From: Streptococcus pacificus
GTDB lineage: Bacteria > Bacillota > Bacilli > Lactobacillales > Streptococcaceae
Length of the DNA: 64,000 nucleotides
Assembly: GCF_016481305.1 (NCBI RefSeq)
Contig: NZ_JAENBO010000002.1
Location: 124,001 to 188,000, forward strand
Direction: 5' to 3'
Position 1 is the first letter of the stretch. Every line of letters starts with the position of its first letter. Shown here in pieces: positions 20,723 through 30,100 of this stretch. The notes beneath the pieces are model-generated. The model was not told where the DNA came from and searched no databases. It saw nothing but the letters and a program-made list of their open reading frames with translations. Position numbers and translations under genes: made by a program.

Positions 20723-20746
20723 AATCACTAGTTAGTACTAGTGATT
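20723..20746 (-). terminator. Terminator of the pyr operon
   Basis: AATCACTAGT and ACTAGTGATT form a 10-bp stem with a TAGT loop. On the minus strand six T residues follow. It lies about 20 bases after the pyrI stop. Confidence 0.85.
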
Positions 20747-20764
20747 GAAAGCTATTTTGTTTTT

Positions 20765-21187
20765 TTAAGCAGTAACTTGCTCTGCGTCACAATAGACACA
20801 ACGGTAAACTTTTTGTTCTTTATTGACCAACTTAAATTGTTGGACAATTTCTTGCTCGATAGAGGTGATACAGCGAGGGTTTTTACACTTGATTACATCG
20901 GTCAGTGTTTCTGGTAAAGAAAGGTGTACCTTTTCTTCTAATTTGCCTTCTTTAATACGATTAACTGTTATGTTACTATCAACATAACCTAAAACATCAA
21001 CGTTTAACGGAATATCTTCATCAATTTTGATAATATCTTTACGGCCAAATTTTGTGCTCATAACACGTTGAATAACTGCAACTCCACAAGATAATTTGTC
21101 TAATTTTAACAAGTCATAAATTTCCATGCTTTTGCCTGCTTTGATATGGTCTAACACAATCCCTGTTTTAATGCCATCAATATTCAT
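20765..21187 (-). CDS. pyrI: Aspartate carbamoyltransferase regulatory subunit
   Basis: This 140-residue PyrI has an N-terminal allosteric nucleotide-binding domain (GIVLDHIKAGKSMEIYDLL) and a C-terminal zinc domain with the four ligands in CKNPRC and CVYC. It binds CTP/ATP and clamps catalytic trimers into the allosteric ATCase holoenzyme. PyrI is standard in enterobacteria, archaea and clostridia but is not part of the PyrR-controlled ATCase known from most Firmicutes. It directly follows pyrB (29-base gap, AAGGAG site), as in pyrBI operons. The fit to the family is clear along the whole length. Confidence 0.95.
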   Translation of the reverse strand: MNIDGIKTGIVLDHIKAGKSMEIYDLLKLDKLSCGVAVIQRVMSTKFGRKDIIKIDEDIPLNVDVLGYVDSNITVNRIKEGKLEEKVHLSLPETLTDVIKCKNPRCITSIEQEIVQQFKLVNKEQKVYRCVYCDAEQVTA

Positions 21188-21216
21188 TTCTTTGTCTCCT
21201 TCATTTTTCTCGTTTG

Positions 21217-22146
21217 TTATGCCTGTTTTTCAATACCTAATAAGAATAGAATTAGTGCCATTCTAATATGTTTTCCACACAAAGCTTGAAAGAAATAGGC
21301 AGCTCTTGGGTCTTTATCTACTTCTACAGAGATTTCGTTAACTCTTGGTAGAGGATGTAGGATGGTTAGATCTTCTTTAGCGACTTTTAATTTTTCCAAA
21401 TCAAGGATGTAGCTATCTTTTAATCTAATATAGTCGGCCTCATTGAAGAAACGTTCTCTTTGAACACGTGTCATATAAAGAATATCAAGTGAGGCCATTG
21501 CATCTTCTAATTTTTCAACTTCTTCCCACTCAGCCCCTGCTTGAGTCATTTTTTCTTTCATATAGTCAGGAACCTGTAATTCTTGTGGAGAAATGAGGAC
21601 AAATTTGACATTAGGGTAACGAAGCATAGCTTCAATGAGTGAGTGAACGGTACGACCGAATTTTAAGTCGCCACAAACACCAACCGTCATATCTGACAGT
21701 CTGCCTTTTTTACGATTGATGGTTAAGAGATCCGTCAGTGTTTGTGTTGGATGGAAGTGCCCACCGTCACCAGCATTGATAATCGGAACAGTTGTTCTTT
21801 GCGAAGCAACAATTGGTGCGCCTTCTTTGGGGTGGCGCATGGCAATAATATCAGCATAACAACCTACCGTTTGGACAGTATCACTCACACTTTCTCCTTT
21901 AGCTGCTGAGCTGGAGTTGGCAGATGAGAAGCCTAGAATACTACCACCTAGTTCTAGCATAGCTGCTTCAAAACTCAATCTTGTTCTTGTACTTGGTTCA
22001 AAAAAGAGTGTGGCTAATTTTTTATGTGCACAAATGCTTTGATAGTCTTTAGGATTTGCGACGATATCATCTGCAGTTGCAATTAACTGATCAATCTCTT
22101 GTACGGTTAAATCGGTAATGTTGATAAGATTTCTAATAGCTGTCAT
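21217..22146 (-). CDS. pyrB: Aspartate carbamoyltransferase catalytic subunit
   Basis: The protein has 309 residues, with the carbamoyl-phosphate loop [16 protein letters not shown], the [13 protein letters not shown] segment and the [14 protein letters not shown] loop. It condenses aspartate and carbamoyl phosphate, the committed step of pyrimidine synthesis. The long 240s-loop form, together with the downstream pyrI, indicates the class that assembles with regulatory subunits, not the PyrI-free Bacillus type. It starts 3 bases after pyrE. Confidence 0.95.
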   Translation of the reverse strand: MTAIRNLINITDLTVQEIDQLIATADDIVANPKDYQSICAHKKLATLFFEPSTRTRLSFEAAMLELGGSILGFSSANSSSAAKGESVSDTVQTVGCYADIIAMRHPKEGAPIVASQRTTVPIINAGDGGHFHPTQTLTDLLTINRKKGRLSDMTVGVCGDLKFGRTVHSLIEAMLRYPNVKFVLISPQELQVPDYMKEKMTQAGAEWEEVEKLEDAMASLDILYMTRVQRERFFNEADYIRLKDSYILDLEKLKVAKEDLTILHPLPRVNEISVEVDKDPRAAYFFQALCGKHIRMALILFLLGIEKQA

Positions 22147-22149
22147 TGG

Positions 22150-22800
22150 TTACTTATTTCCTTTCATCCATGAATCATCTGTTGGGTTGTTTCTAAAAGT
22201 GACTATTTTTTCTTTTTGGTCTAGGGTGATGTTTTGTTGTTCAACAGCAACCTCTAGTAGGACATCAAGATTAGAGAGACTATGATTGATGACTTGATTT
22301 TCTCTCAAGCGCTCAGTTGCTTTGGTCATACCATAGGTAAAGATGCTAGCAATCCCTAAAACGTCGGCACCAAACTCTCTTAAAACGTTTACGGTGTCTA
22401 TGGCTGAACCAGCAGTTGAGATTAAATCTTCAATCACCACCACTTTTTGACCTGGTACCAACTTGCCTTCAATTTGGTTAGTGCGACCATGTCCTTTAGC
22501 TGAGCCTCTTACATAGCCCATTGGTAAGTTTAACAAATGGCCAACGATAGCAGCATGAGCAATTCCTGCCGTACTCGTCCCCATTAAGACTTCACAACTT
22601 GGAAATTGGGTCTTAATGATCTCTGCCAAGCCTTCTTCAATCCTTGTTCTAATCTCTGGCGAGGTTAGGGTTAACCGATTATCACAGTAGATAGGGCTCT
22701 TAATACCAGAAGCCCAAGTAAAAGGGTCATCAGGTCTTAGAAAAACAGCATTGATTTCTAGGAGACCCCTAGCAATGGTTTTATCCAGGTCTTTTGTCAT
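22150..22800 (-). CDS. pyrE: Orotate phosphoribosyltransferase
   Basis: This type I phosphoribosyltransferase has about 216 residues; the PRPP-binding motif is VVVIEDLISTAGSAI and the catalytic loop region reads GSAKGHGRTNQIEG. It converts orotate and PRPP to OMP. Two ATGs are adjacent; the second (22800) is preferred because AAAGGAGG then lies 6 bases upstream, while the first would be only 3 away. The start lies inside the end of pyrF. Confidence 0.94.
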   Translation of the reverse strand: MTKDLDKTIARGLLEINAVFLRPDDPFTWASGIKSPIYCDNRLTLTSPEIRTRIEEGLAEIIKTQFPSCEVLMGTSTAGIAHAAIVGHLLNLPMGYVRGSAKGHGRTNQIEGKLVPGQKVVVIEDLISTAGSAIDTVNVLREFGADVLGIASIFTYGMTKATERLRENQVINHSLSNLDVLLEVAVEQQNITLDQKEKIVTFRNNPTDDSWMKGNK

Positions 22801-23527
22801 CATCTTCCTCCTTTTTTGATGTTAAAAATCCTTTCAAACAATTTTGATACGCTAAGACAGGATCTTTTGCTTTGGTAATGGGTCTACCAACCACAATAAA
22901 ATCTGACCCTAATTGTCTCGCTTGTTGCGGTGTTGTAATTCGCACTTGGTCATCTTTTTGACTATCTTTAAAACGAATACCTGGTGTCACCGTTAAAAAG
23001 TCTTTGCCACAAACTTGGTGAATCACTGGTGCTTCGTGAGGTGAACAAACGACACCATCAAGTCCAGCTCTTTTGGCATTTTGAGCATAGACCTTAACAG
23101 TTTCCTCAAGTGAGGACGAAATCAAAAGCTCCTCTTTCATTCTTGCTTCATCTGTCGAGGTCAGCTGGGTCACTGCTATGATAAGTGGGCGCTTATTTGT
23201 TTGCTGGGTTAAGCCTTTTAAGGCGGCTGCCATCATCTCAATGGTGCCTGCGGCATGAACATTGACCATGTCTACTTCCAAATTGGCTAAAACACTCATC
23301 GCCTGTTCGACAGTATGCGGGATATCATGTAGTTTTAAATCCAGAAAAATCTGATGACCTCTAGACTTGATTTCTTTAATAATAGCTGGCCCTTCACTAT
23401 AAAACAATTCCATCCCAACCTTGACAAATAGCTTCTCCTCAGGAAATTGATCGAGAAAGGCAAGCGTCTCTTCTTTGTTGGGAAAATCAAGAGCAACAAT
23501 CACAGCTCTATCCATCTGTTTTAACAT
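22781..23527 (-). CDS. pyrF: Orotidine 5'-phosphate decarboxylase
   Basis: This TIM-barrel decarboxylase has about 248 residues and the catalytic DxKxxD set in FLDLKLHDIPHTVEQA. It converts OMP to UMP. A TTG at 23530 and an ATG at 23527 are both placed after AAAGGAGG; the ATG is preferred. The 3' end carries a charged Lys/Glu/Asp tail that overlaps the pyrE ribosome-binding site and start, coupling the two. Confidence 0.94.
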   Translation of the reverse strand: MLKQMDRAVIVALDFPNKEETLAFLDQFPEEKLFVKVGMELFYSEGPAIIKEIKSRGHQIFLDLKLHDIPHTVEQAMSVLANLEVDMVNVHAAGTIEMMAAALKGLTQQTNKRPLIIAVTQLTSTDEARMKEELLISSSLEETVKVYAQNAKRAGLDGVVCSPHEAPVIHQVCGKDFLTVTPGIRFKDSQKDDQVRITTPQQARQLGSDFIVVGRPITKAKDPVLAYQNCLKGFLTSKKEEDDDKRPG

Positions 23528-23570
23528 CAATGGTTTACCTCCTTTTAAAATTCATTTCATCATCGCTAGA

Positions 23571-24479
23571 TTATAAAGCTGCACCAATAATATCTGATAG
23601 ATTGGTAATATCTAGTTCTGCCATCTTGGTAGGCAATTCCTCAATAATTTCTTTACAGATATAAGGGTTAATTAGATTTGCTGACCCTATCTGAACTGCA
23701 CTTGCACCCGCCATCATCATTTCAATCACATCATTGGTTGATGAGACACCACCAATACCGATAATTGGAAGCTGTGTTGATTGGGCCACCTGATAAACCA
23801 TCCTAAGTGCAACCGGGAAAACAGCTGGACCTGAAAATCCTCCCATTTTATTGGCTATCACACAAGAGCGACTTTTAGTATCAATTCTCATTCCCAATAA
23901 GGTATTGATCAGACTTAAGCCATCAGCACCACCAGCCTCACAAGCCTTAGCAATTTCTGTAATATCAGTAACATTTGGACTAAGTTTAATGTAGATAGGT
24001 TTTGTGGTAACATCCTTAACGGCTTTTGTCACATCATAAACACTGTCAGGAGAAACGCCATAAGCCATCCCTCCGTTATGAACATTTGGACAACTAACAT
24101 TGATTTCTAAAAGACTAACTTGGTCCTGCTTATCAAGCCTCTCAGCGCAATAAGTGTATTCTTCAATCGAAAAGCCACTAATATTAGCGATGAGTGGTTT
24201 ATGATAATGTTTAGCGAGTTCCGGTAACTCTTTATTGATAACAGCTTCCACACCAGGATTTTGTAGACCAACAGAATTAATCAATCCCATCGGACATTCA
24301 GCGATGCGTGGTAAGGGATTACCAAAGCGTGCTTCTTTAGTTGTTCCCTTAAAAGAGATGGCCCCCAGAATATTAAGATCGTACAAATCAGCAAATTCTT
24401 TGCCGTAACCAAAGGTCCCACTTGCTGGAATAATGGGATTACTTAAGGTTATCCCACTTAAGGTAACTTCTGTATTCAT
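23571..24479 (-). CDS. pyrD: Dihydroorotate dehydrogenase B, catalytic subunit
   Basis: This FMN TIM-barrel protein has 302 residues, with NSVGLQNPG, the active-site Cys region LLEINVSCPNVHNGG and IGIGGVSSTNDVIEMMMAGA. It is the class 1B, NAD-dependent enzyme that needs PyrK as electron-transfer partner, encoded just upstream. The start at 24479 follows GGAGGTGA; an ATG at 24494 lies inside pyrK. It overlaps pyrK by 4 bases (ATGA). Confidence 0.95.
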   Translation of the reverse strand: MNTEVTLSGITLSNPIIPASGTFGYGKEFADLYDLNILGAISFKGTTKEARFGNPLPRIAECPMGLINSVGLQNPGVEAVINKELPELAKHYHKPLIANISGFSIEEYTYCAERLDKQDQVSLLEINVSCPNVHNGGMAYGVSPDSVYDVTKAVKDVTTKPIYIKLSPNVTDITEIAKACEAGGADGLSLINTLLGMRIDTKSRSCVIANKMGGFSGPAVFPVALRMVYQVAQSTQLPIIGIGGVSSTNDVIEMMMAGASAVQIGSANLINPYICKEIIEELPTKMAELDITNLSDIIGAAL

Positions 24480-25303
24480 TTTGTCACCTCCCATACCAGT
24501 TCAGATTTTTCAAAGACAGGCCCTTCTCTACAAATTCTCTTATAGCCTGTTTTTGTCTTTTTCGAGCAGCCCATACAAGCACCAAAACCACAGGCCATGC
24601 GTGCTTCCAAACTAAACTGACCATCAATGGTGTTTTGTGTTTGAAGAGACTGACTCCTTGTTGACATATCCTCACTAGCACCTTTAGGAGTTACTAATGA
24701 GAAGTCATGAATTGCTTTTAGCATTCCTTCTGGCCCACAACAACAGATATAATCAAATGTTAGATTGTTTAAAACATCAGTGACAAAGCCTTTGATGCCT
24801 TGACTACCATCAACTGTCGTAACAAGTGGTTCAATCCCTAGTTCTTGAAAAAGAGTCAATCCAAAAACGTCTTCTTTACTGTTAAATCCTAGCAATACTT
24901 GAGGTTTTTTACCCGCTGCAATCATCTGTCTAGCAAGAGCAACCAAGGGAGGAACCCCAACACCACCTCCACACAGAACTGTGTTAGACGTGGTTTTACT
25001 CACATCAAAACCAGTCCCAAGCGGTAAGAGCAATTCCAATTCTTCTCCAATTGCTAACTGAGAGAGCTTGTTTGTTCCTTCTCCTACCACCTTGTAAATG
25101 AGAAATAGACGACTCTTCTTTGCCTCATCATCAATTGTCCAATCAGAGATGGAAATGGGACGACGTAGGTAAAAACCTGGAATCTGAAGATTAACAAATT
25201 GACCTGGAGCACTGATTTGACTAACATCACCAGATAGTTCTAATTGAAAGACATCTTTTGCAATCCTATTATGTTTCATAATAGTAAATCGTTCTCTTTG
25301 CAT
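24476..25303 (-). CDS. pyrK: Dihydroorotate dehydrogenase B, electron-transfer subunit
   Basis: The protein has 275 residues: a ferredoxin-reductase-like FAD domain (YLRRPISISDW), an NAD domain (LCGGGVGVPPLVALARQM) and a C-terminal 2Fe-2S cluster site (CGFGACMGCSKKTK and a later Cys). It passes electrons from PyrD to NAD. It is the first structural gene of pyrK-D-F-E-B-I and starts 54 bases after the attenuator-like hairpin. AAAGGA lies before the ATG. Confidence 0.94.
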   Translation of the reverse strand: MQRERFTIMKHNRIAKDVFQLELSGDVSQISAPGQFVNLQIPGFYLRRPISISDWTIDDEAKKSRLFLIYKVVGEGTNKLSQLAIGEELELLLPLGTGFDVSKTTSNTVLCGGGVGVPPLVALARQMIAAGKKPQVLLGFNSKEDVFGLTLFQELGIEPLVTTVDGSQGIKGFVTDVLNNLTFDYICCCGPEGMLKAIHDFSLVTPKGASEDMSTRSQSLQTQNTIDGQFSLEARMACGFGACMGCSKKTKTGYKRICREGPVFEKSELVWEVTK

Positions 25304-25356
25304 GACAATCCTTTCATTTCAATATGCGATTATAATGACTTTTTGGACATAAAAAA

Positions 25357-25397
25357 ACCAGTAATGCTAATGGCTAAAGTGCCAAAGCAGAACTGGT
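25357..25397 (-). terminator. Attenuator hairpin in the pyr leader
   Basis: On the minus strand ACCAGT, GCT and GGC pair with GCC, AGC and ACTGGT in one long interrupted stem, followed directly by seven T residues (25351-25357). The stop codon of the leader peptide (25374-25376) lies in its loop. It sits between the pyr promoter and pyrK, so it must be read through for operon expression. Confidence 0.8.
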
Positions 25398-25559
25398 AAC
25401 AGTAAAATTATCAAAAATAAAAATAGAAAAGCAAAAAGCTTTAAATAACTGGTACTGCATTTGTACCAGTAAAACGAATGATTTGAAAATAGAAAAGAGA
25501 CGACCATGACCAAAAGCTGAACTATCAAAGATAATTGTTTGCTTTAAGTGATTAAACAT
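25374..25559 (-). CDS. pyr operon leader peptide (61 codons)
   Basis: This short frame has a strong AAAGGAGAGG site and ATG, about 41 bases downstream of the promoter -10. It encodes a 61-residue hydrophobic peptide with 12 Phe, mostly from U-rich codons, and resembles no known protein. Its second half covers a hairpin (25448-25470) and a very U-rich stretch (25398-25447). It stops inside the attenuator hairpin. The architecture is that of the enterobacterial pyrBI leader, where UTP-dependent RNA polymerase pausing lets a trailing ribosome prevent termination. That it works this way here is inference. Confidence 0.7.
   Translation of the reverse strand: MFNHLKQTIIFDSSAFGHGRLFSIFKSFVLLVQMQYQLFKAFCFSIFIFDNFTVTSSALAL
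25448..25470 (-). promoter_or_regulatory. Upstream hairpin of the pyr leader (possible pause or anti-antiterminator)
   Basis: ACTGGTAC and GTACCAGT form a perfect 8-bp stem with a 7-base loop. Its 5' arm on the RNA (ACTGGT) is also complementary to the 5' arm of the attenuator (ACCAGT), so the two hairpins can be alternatives. No PyrR-type binding loop was recognised in it. Confidence 0.65.
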
Positions 25560-25600
25560 TCGCCTCTCCTTTACTTTTATTCTATTTTTTTATCTTTCCT

Positions 25601-25629
25601 ATCTTAGCATACGAACAATGACTTGTCAA
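25601..25629 (-). promoter_or_regulatory. sigma-A promoter of the pyr operon
   Basis: On the minus strand TTGACA (25624-25629) and TAAGAT (25601-25606) are 17 bases apart, with a TG just before the -10. Confidence 0.8.
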
Positions 25630-25701
25630 TAAAAATTTAAATTTTTTTGGGGGAAAATAATTAATTTTATCAACTCACTTTTCAATCTGCCACTAAAGGT
25701 T

Positions 25702-26913
25702 TTACTCACTATAATAATAGCTATCTGCCGAGTAATTTCCTCCTTGTTGCGAGATTATCAGGCGAGGACGACTAGTATCACTTTGATCCCCATCAGGGTT
25801 TTTAAAACCAATTTTATATAACCCAAGTGCTGCCCCTGTATATCCATAACTAATGCTTGCATATGGTACTTTACTGATTTCACCCGAATTTTGAACAGCA
25901 TATAATTGTGCATCATCATTAAGTGAACCATCCTCGTATATCACAAGAGTATTGCCTTTGCCATTTTTCCAAGTTCCCACTAGAGAAGAGAAATCTCCAT
26001 TATTAATAGCCTCGATATCTAAATCTTTTTCTTGCGTTTGATAGGCTTTCCACCAATCTTTTTCAAGATACTCTAATAGATTAAGACTGCCATCAACACC
26101 TTCCATAAAGGCACGTCTTTCTTGACTGACAATGCCATCTGGCCCTTTTATCTTTGGTGGCACAAGTAACAAGGTCATTTCGGCATTGTTTGCTCCTGTA
26201 TTAGTACCGTACAAGTGAACGACATAATAACCATCTTTTTTAGTCGGTAAATTAGAAGGACTGATGGCAAAATTCCCGTGGGATAAAATACCATTCCAAT
26301 ACCCATCTTTTTTAATGGTAGGAAACACCGTAGTTCTGTCATTAAAATAATCATCAGGAGTATAGCCACCATAGGTAAAGCCTGAATCTGCTACAATTCT
26401 ATTAAACGCATCAGTAGAAAAATGTCCCTCAAATGGTGTTAAATCACCCTGCAAAACAAGGTCATAATTTTCTAGTTCACTAGGTTCTTTTTTAGTGAAT
26501 ACCATTTGATGACTAGGATTACCATCGGTCATCGTTATTTTGATATCAGTTTTGCTTTTATACTCGACAATAATTGTAAAGCCTAAATAGCCATCTGATT
26601 TTGTCATTGGTGTTTCTGATTTACTCATTTCATCAGATTTTTCCCATTTTGTTTCAAAAATAGCAGAAACATCACCATCTAATGTTGAATAAGCTATCTC
26701 CCACTTATTTTCATTTAATGATTTAAGAGTTGCACTCTCTCCTGAGGTTGCATAAAACGTTCCAGATAAGTCGATCGTTTTTGACTTATCACTTGATTTT
26801 ACCTGCGTTGTTTGACTCTCTTTACTAGTAGCTTTTTGATTTTTTTGAGTGTTTGTGCATCCTGATACCAAAAGTAAAATGATAACAGTGTAACTAATTA
26901 ATCGATATTTCAT
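25702..26913 (-). CDS. Lipoprotein, DUF6287-like
   Basis: The product has 403 residues and a lipoprotein signal (lipobox LLVSGC), a Lys/Ser/Thr-rich linker (about 20-47), then beta-rich segments including TIDLSGTFYATSGE and a C-terminal region with WKNGKGNTLVIYEDGSL. These resemble the repeated lipocalin-like modules (DUF6287 type) of streptococcal and enterococcal lipoproteins of unknown function. No strong ribosome-binding site is seen before the ATG. It is monocistronic between the pyr leader and the large surface protease. Confidence 0.75.
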   Translation of the reverse strand: MKYRLISYTVIILLLVSGCTNTQKNQKATSKESQTTQVKSSDKSKTIDLSGTFYATSGESATLKSLNENKWEIAYSTLDGDVSAIFETKWEKSDEMSKSETPMTKSDGYLGFTIIVEYKSKTDIKITMTDGNPSHQMVFTKKEPSELENYDLVLQGDLTPFEGHFSTDAFNRIVADSGFTYGGYTPDDYFNDRTTVFPTIKKDGYWNGILSHGNFAISPSNLPTKKDGYYVVHLYGTNTGANNAEMTLLLVPPKIKGPDGIVSQERRAFMEGVDGSLNLLEYLEKDWWKAYQTQEKDLDIEAINNGDFSSLVGTWKNGKGNTLVIYEDGSLNDDAQLYAVQNSGEISKVPYASISYGYTGAALGLYKIGFKNPDGDQSDTSRPRLIISQQGGNYSADSYYYSE

Positions 26914-27061
26914 TTTTTTCTCATTTAGTTTACAAATGACCTATTATGTTGATCATGGTTAAATCTAATATCAGTAGTATTATGTATTAGTTTATATTTT
27001 TATTATATAACAAACTTTTTTCTAGTGCCACTAGGTAAAAAATATTTAAGATTAACATAAT

Positions 27062-27114
27062 AAAAAACACTCTAACAGAAAGACTTAAATGTCTATCTAT
27101 CAGAGTGTTTTTTT
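27062..27114. terminator. Terminator downstream of the surface protease gene
   Basis: AAAAAACACTCT pairs with AGAGTGTTTTTT, with a small inner AGAC/GTCT stem. It lies about 45 bases after the stop of the subtilase gene. Confidence 0.75.
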
Positions 27115-27158
27115 ATACCTTTTAGATATTAGTCAAACTATCATCTACTCAAGGTTTA

Positions 27159-30100
27159 TTAATTTTTTCTTCTACGATAAGATGTTGCTATTCCCAATCC
27201 TCCAACTACTAGACTTAAGCCCAACAGTGCTGATGTGGTATCTGCATCTCCTGTTTTAGGAAGTGTTTTACCATCTTTAGCAGTTGTAGAAGCTGATGCT
27301 TGAGTTGAAGAAGGGGCATCTTGTTTAGTATTTACTGCCAATGGCGTTGGTTGGTTGTCTGTTGTTGAAACAGTCTCTTTCTTATACACCAATCCATAAT
27401 CACTAAAGTGTTTAGCGACAAAAACAACAGCTTGATGTAACTGACCACTCTCATCTCTATAGTTAGTTGATGTAAACTCTAGTGACTCTTCAGTAGACGT
27501 ATTTGGTAAATAAACAACACGTGCTACTTCTTTTCCGTCATCAACTGGTAAGATAACAAGAGTATCTTTGGTCGGCTGAAGACTATTTCCGTCTTTGTCT
27601 AATAAAATAATATCAAACAAGTCATAATCTTCTGATGCTAAGACACTTGGAGTTTGTGCATCCGAAGTCTCCTTATGAGTAATTTTGATACCAACAATGG
27701 AGGCTAGCTCTCCTTCTTCAAGAATAACACTAACACCATTAGTAGAATCGATAAGAGTTTTCGAAGAAGTCAGTACCTCTTTTTCACTTGATTGATTTGG
27801 CGTTGGAACAGTAGTTGAACCCTTATCAATCATTTCACCTTCAAAAGCTGGTTTATCATCTGCAGTAGGCGCTACCTCTGGTACCTTTGTCTCTGCAACA
27901 AAGTCGGAAACTGGGAGCTCATGGCTTGGAGCTTTATCCGGTAACTGAGTTTCTGGAACAAAATCGGAAACTGGTAACTCATGACTTGGCGCTTTGTCCG
28001 GCACCTTAGTGTCCGGATCAAATCCGGAAACTGGCAGCTCATGACTTGGCGCTTTGTCCGGTACCTTAGTCTCTGCAACAAAATCAGAAACTGGGAGCTC
28101 ATGGCTTGGCGCTTTGTCCGGTACCTTAGTCTCTGCAACAAAGTCGGAAACTGGTAACTCATAACTTGGCGCTTTGTCCGGTACCTTAGTGTCTGGATCA
28201 AAGTCGGAAACTGGTAACTCATAACTTGGCGCTTTGTCCGGCACCTTAGTCTCTGGACTAAAGCTTGAAACTGGTAACTCATAACTTGGCGCTTTGTCCG
28301 GCACCTTAGTCTCTGCAACAAAGTCGGAAACTGGTAACTCATAACTTGGCGCTTTGTCCGGTACCTTAGTCTCTGCAACAAAGTCGGAAACTGGTAACTC
28401 ATAACTTGGCGCTTTGTCCGGCACCTTAGTCTCTGGACTAAAGCTTGAAACTGGTAACTCATAACTTGGTGCTTTATCTGGCACCTTAGTCTCTGCAACA
28501 AAGTCGGAAACTGGGAGCTCATAACTTGGCGCTTTGTCTGGCACCTTAGTCTCTGCAACAAAGTCGGAAACTGGGAGCTCATAACTTGGCGCTTTGTCTG
28601 GCACCTTAGTCTCTGCAACAAAGTCGGAAACTGGGAGCTCATAACTTGGCGCTTTATCTGGCACCTTAGTCTCTGGATCAAAGTCGGAAACTGGTAACTC
28701 ATAACTTGGCGCTTTGTCCGGTACCTTAGTCTCTGCAACAAAGTCGGAAACTGGTAACTCATAACTTGGCGCTTTGTCTGGCACCTTAGTCTCTGCAACA
28801 AAGTCGGAAACTGGTAACTCATAACTTGGCGCTTTGTCCGGTACCTTAGTCTCTGCAACAAAATCAGAAACTGGTAACTCATAACTTGGGGCTTTATCTG
28901 GTACCTTGATTTCTCTTATTTCTTGTCCATCTAAGCTATCAGCAGCTGCTTTAAGACGATTAAAGAGGGTATCTACTTGTTCTTGACTGGCTTTATCATT
29001 TGCTAAGAGAACTTTTGCTTCTTGTAATAATTGATCATAAGCTTCTTTTTTGTCTTTGCTAGCATTTTGATATTTCACTGATGTTTGTTTAAAGTCAGGT
29101 GCCTTTGAAACCAAATCACTTAGATTTGACTTATTTGTCTCTTGTCCAGTTAGCTGTTCCCTAGCATTGGCTAGACTTTCTAAGGCGGCATTCACTTCAA
29201 CTTGAGTGACTCTCATTTTTTGCAGTGTTTGTTTTGCAATCGCTAGCTGCTTATCATAGTTTTCTTTTGTTGCTGAACTTGAATTAACATAAAGAGCACT
29301 ATCTTTAACGTCTGTTTCTTTTGAAACTTCTTCTGATAACGCTACAAGAGTTGTTTCTTGTCCATTTAAGGCTTGTTGAGCAGTTTGTAATTCTTTAACT
29401 GCTTGGTTAATATCAGATTGGGGAGCCTTGTTTTTCAATAACTCTTGTGCTTTTCCAAGACTTAGCAAGTAAGCTTTTCTTAATGCTTCACTAGCATTGT
29501 AGAAAGTAGCAGTCAAAGGCACATCAGTTTGATTATTGACAACTTCAATTAAAGGATTTTTGTTAATGAGAGTAAGTTTTGTAATGTTTACTTCATCTTC
29601 AATAACAGGAACTGTTAAAGTTGCTAAATCTTCTAAAACTTCATAGCCTGCTGGTAGGGTTAGAGCTAAACGATAATCCCCTGTCGGCACATACTTACCA
29701 TAGTCTGAACGTGAATAAGTTGAGTTTGGTAATACAATACTTGTTGTTTCACCACTTGTTAGACGTACTTCAGAACCTGTTGGTAACTCTTTGTCAAAAT
29801 CAATCAGAAGAGATGCTTTTGATAACACTTTTACTTTGAAAATAGCATCTTTAACACTCTCTTTTTCAGAGATAGTAAGGGTGACACTTCTATCACTGAC
29901 TAACTGTGCTCGTTCCTCATCATAAACGAATAAATCAACAGTATAGGTACCAAATGGTAATTTAACAAGATTTAAATCTCCTTTATGATATTGTTTTTTC
30001 ACTTGACGACCACTTGAGTCTCTGATTGAGTAGGTAACATCAACTGAGACTTCACTATTTAGTTCCTCACTAAATACTTTGATAGCAATTAAACCATTAT

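Noticed and set aside
25540..25600. PyrR-binding loop in the pyr leader
   Set aside because: GGAGAGGCGAAU resembles part of the PyrR consensus but is the leader ribosome-binding site and is not in a stem-loop of the right form.
27872..28882. 336-codon open frame on the minus strand inside the subtilase repeats
   Set aside because: The 60-bp repeat keeps shifted frames open; composition (Arg/Gln/Leu-rich, no site) and the intact main frame show it is a shadow.
27888..28907. CRISPR-like regular repeats
   Set aside because: Units are contiguous, in frame and coding, without unique spacers.
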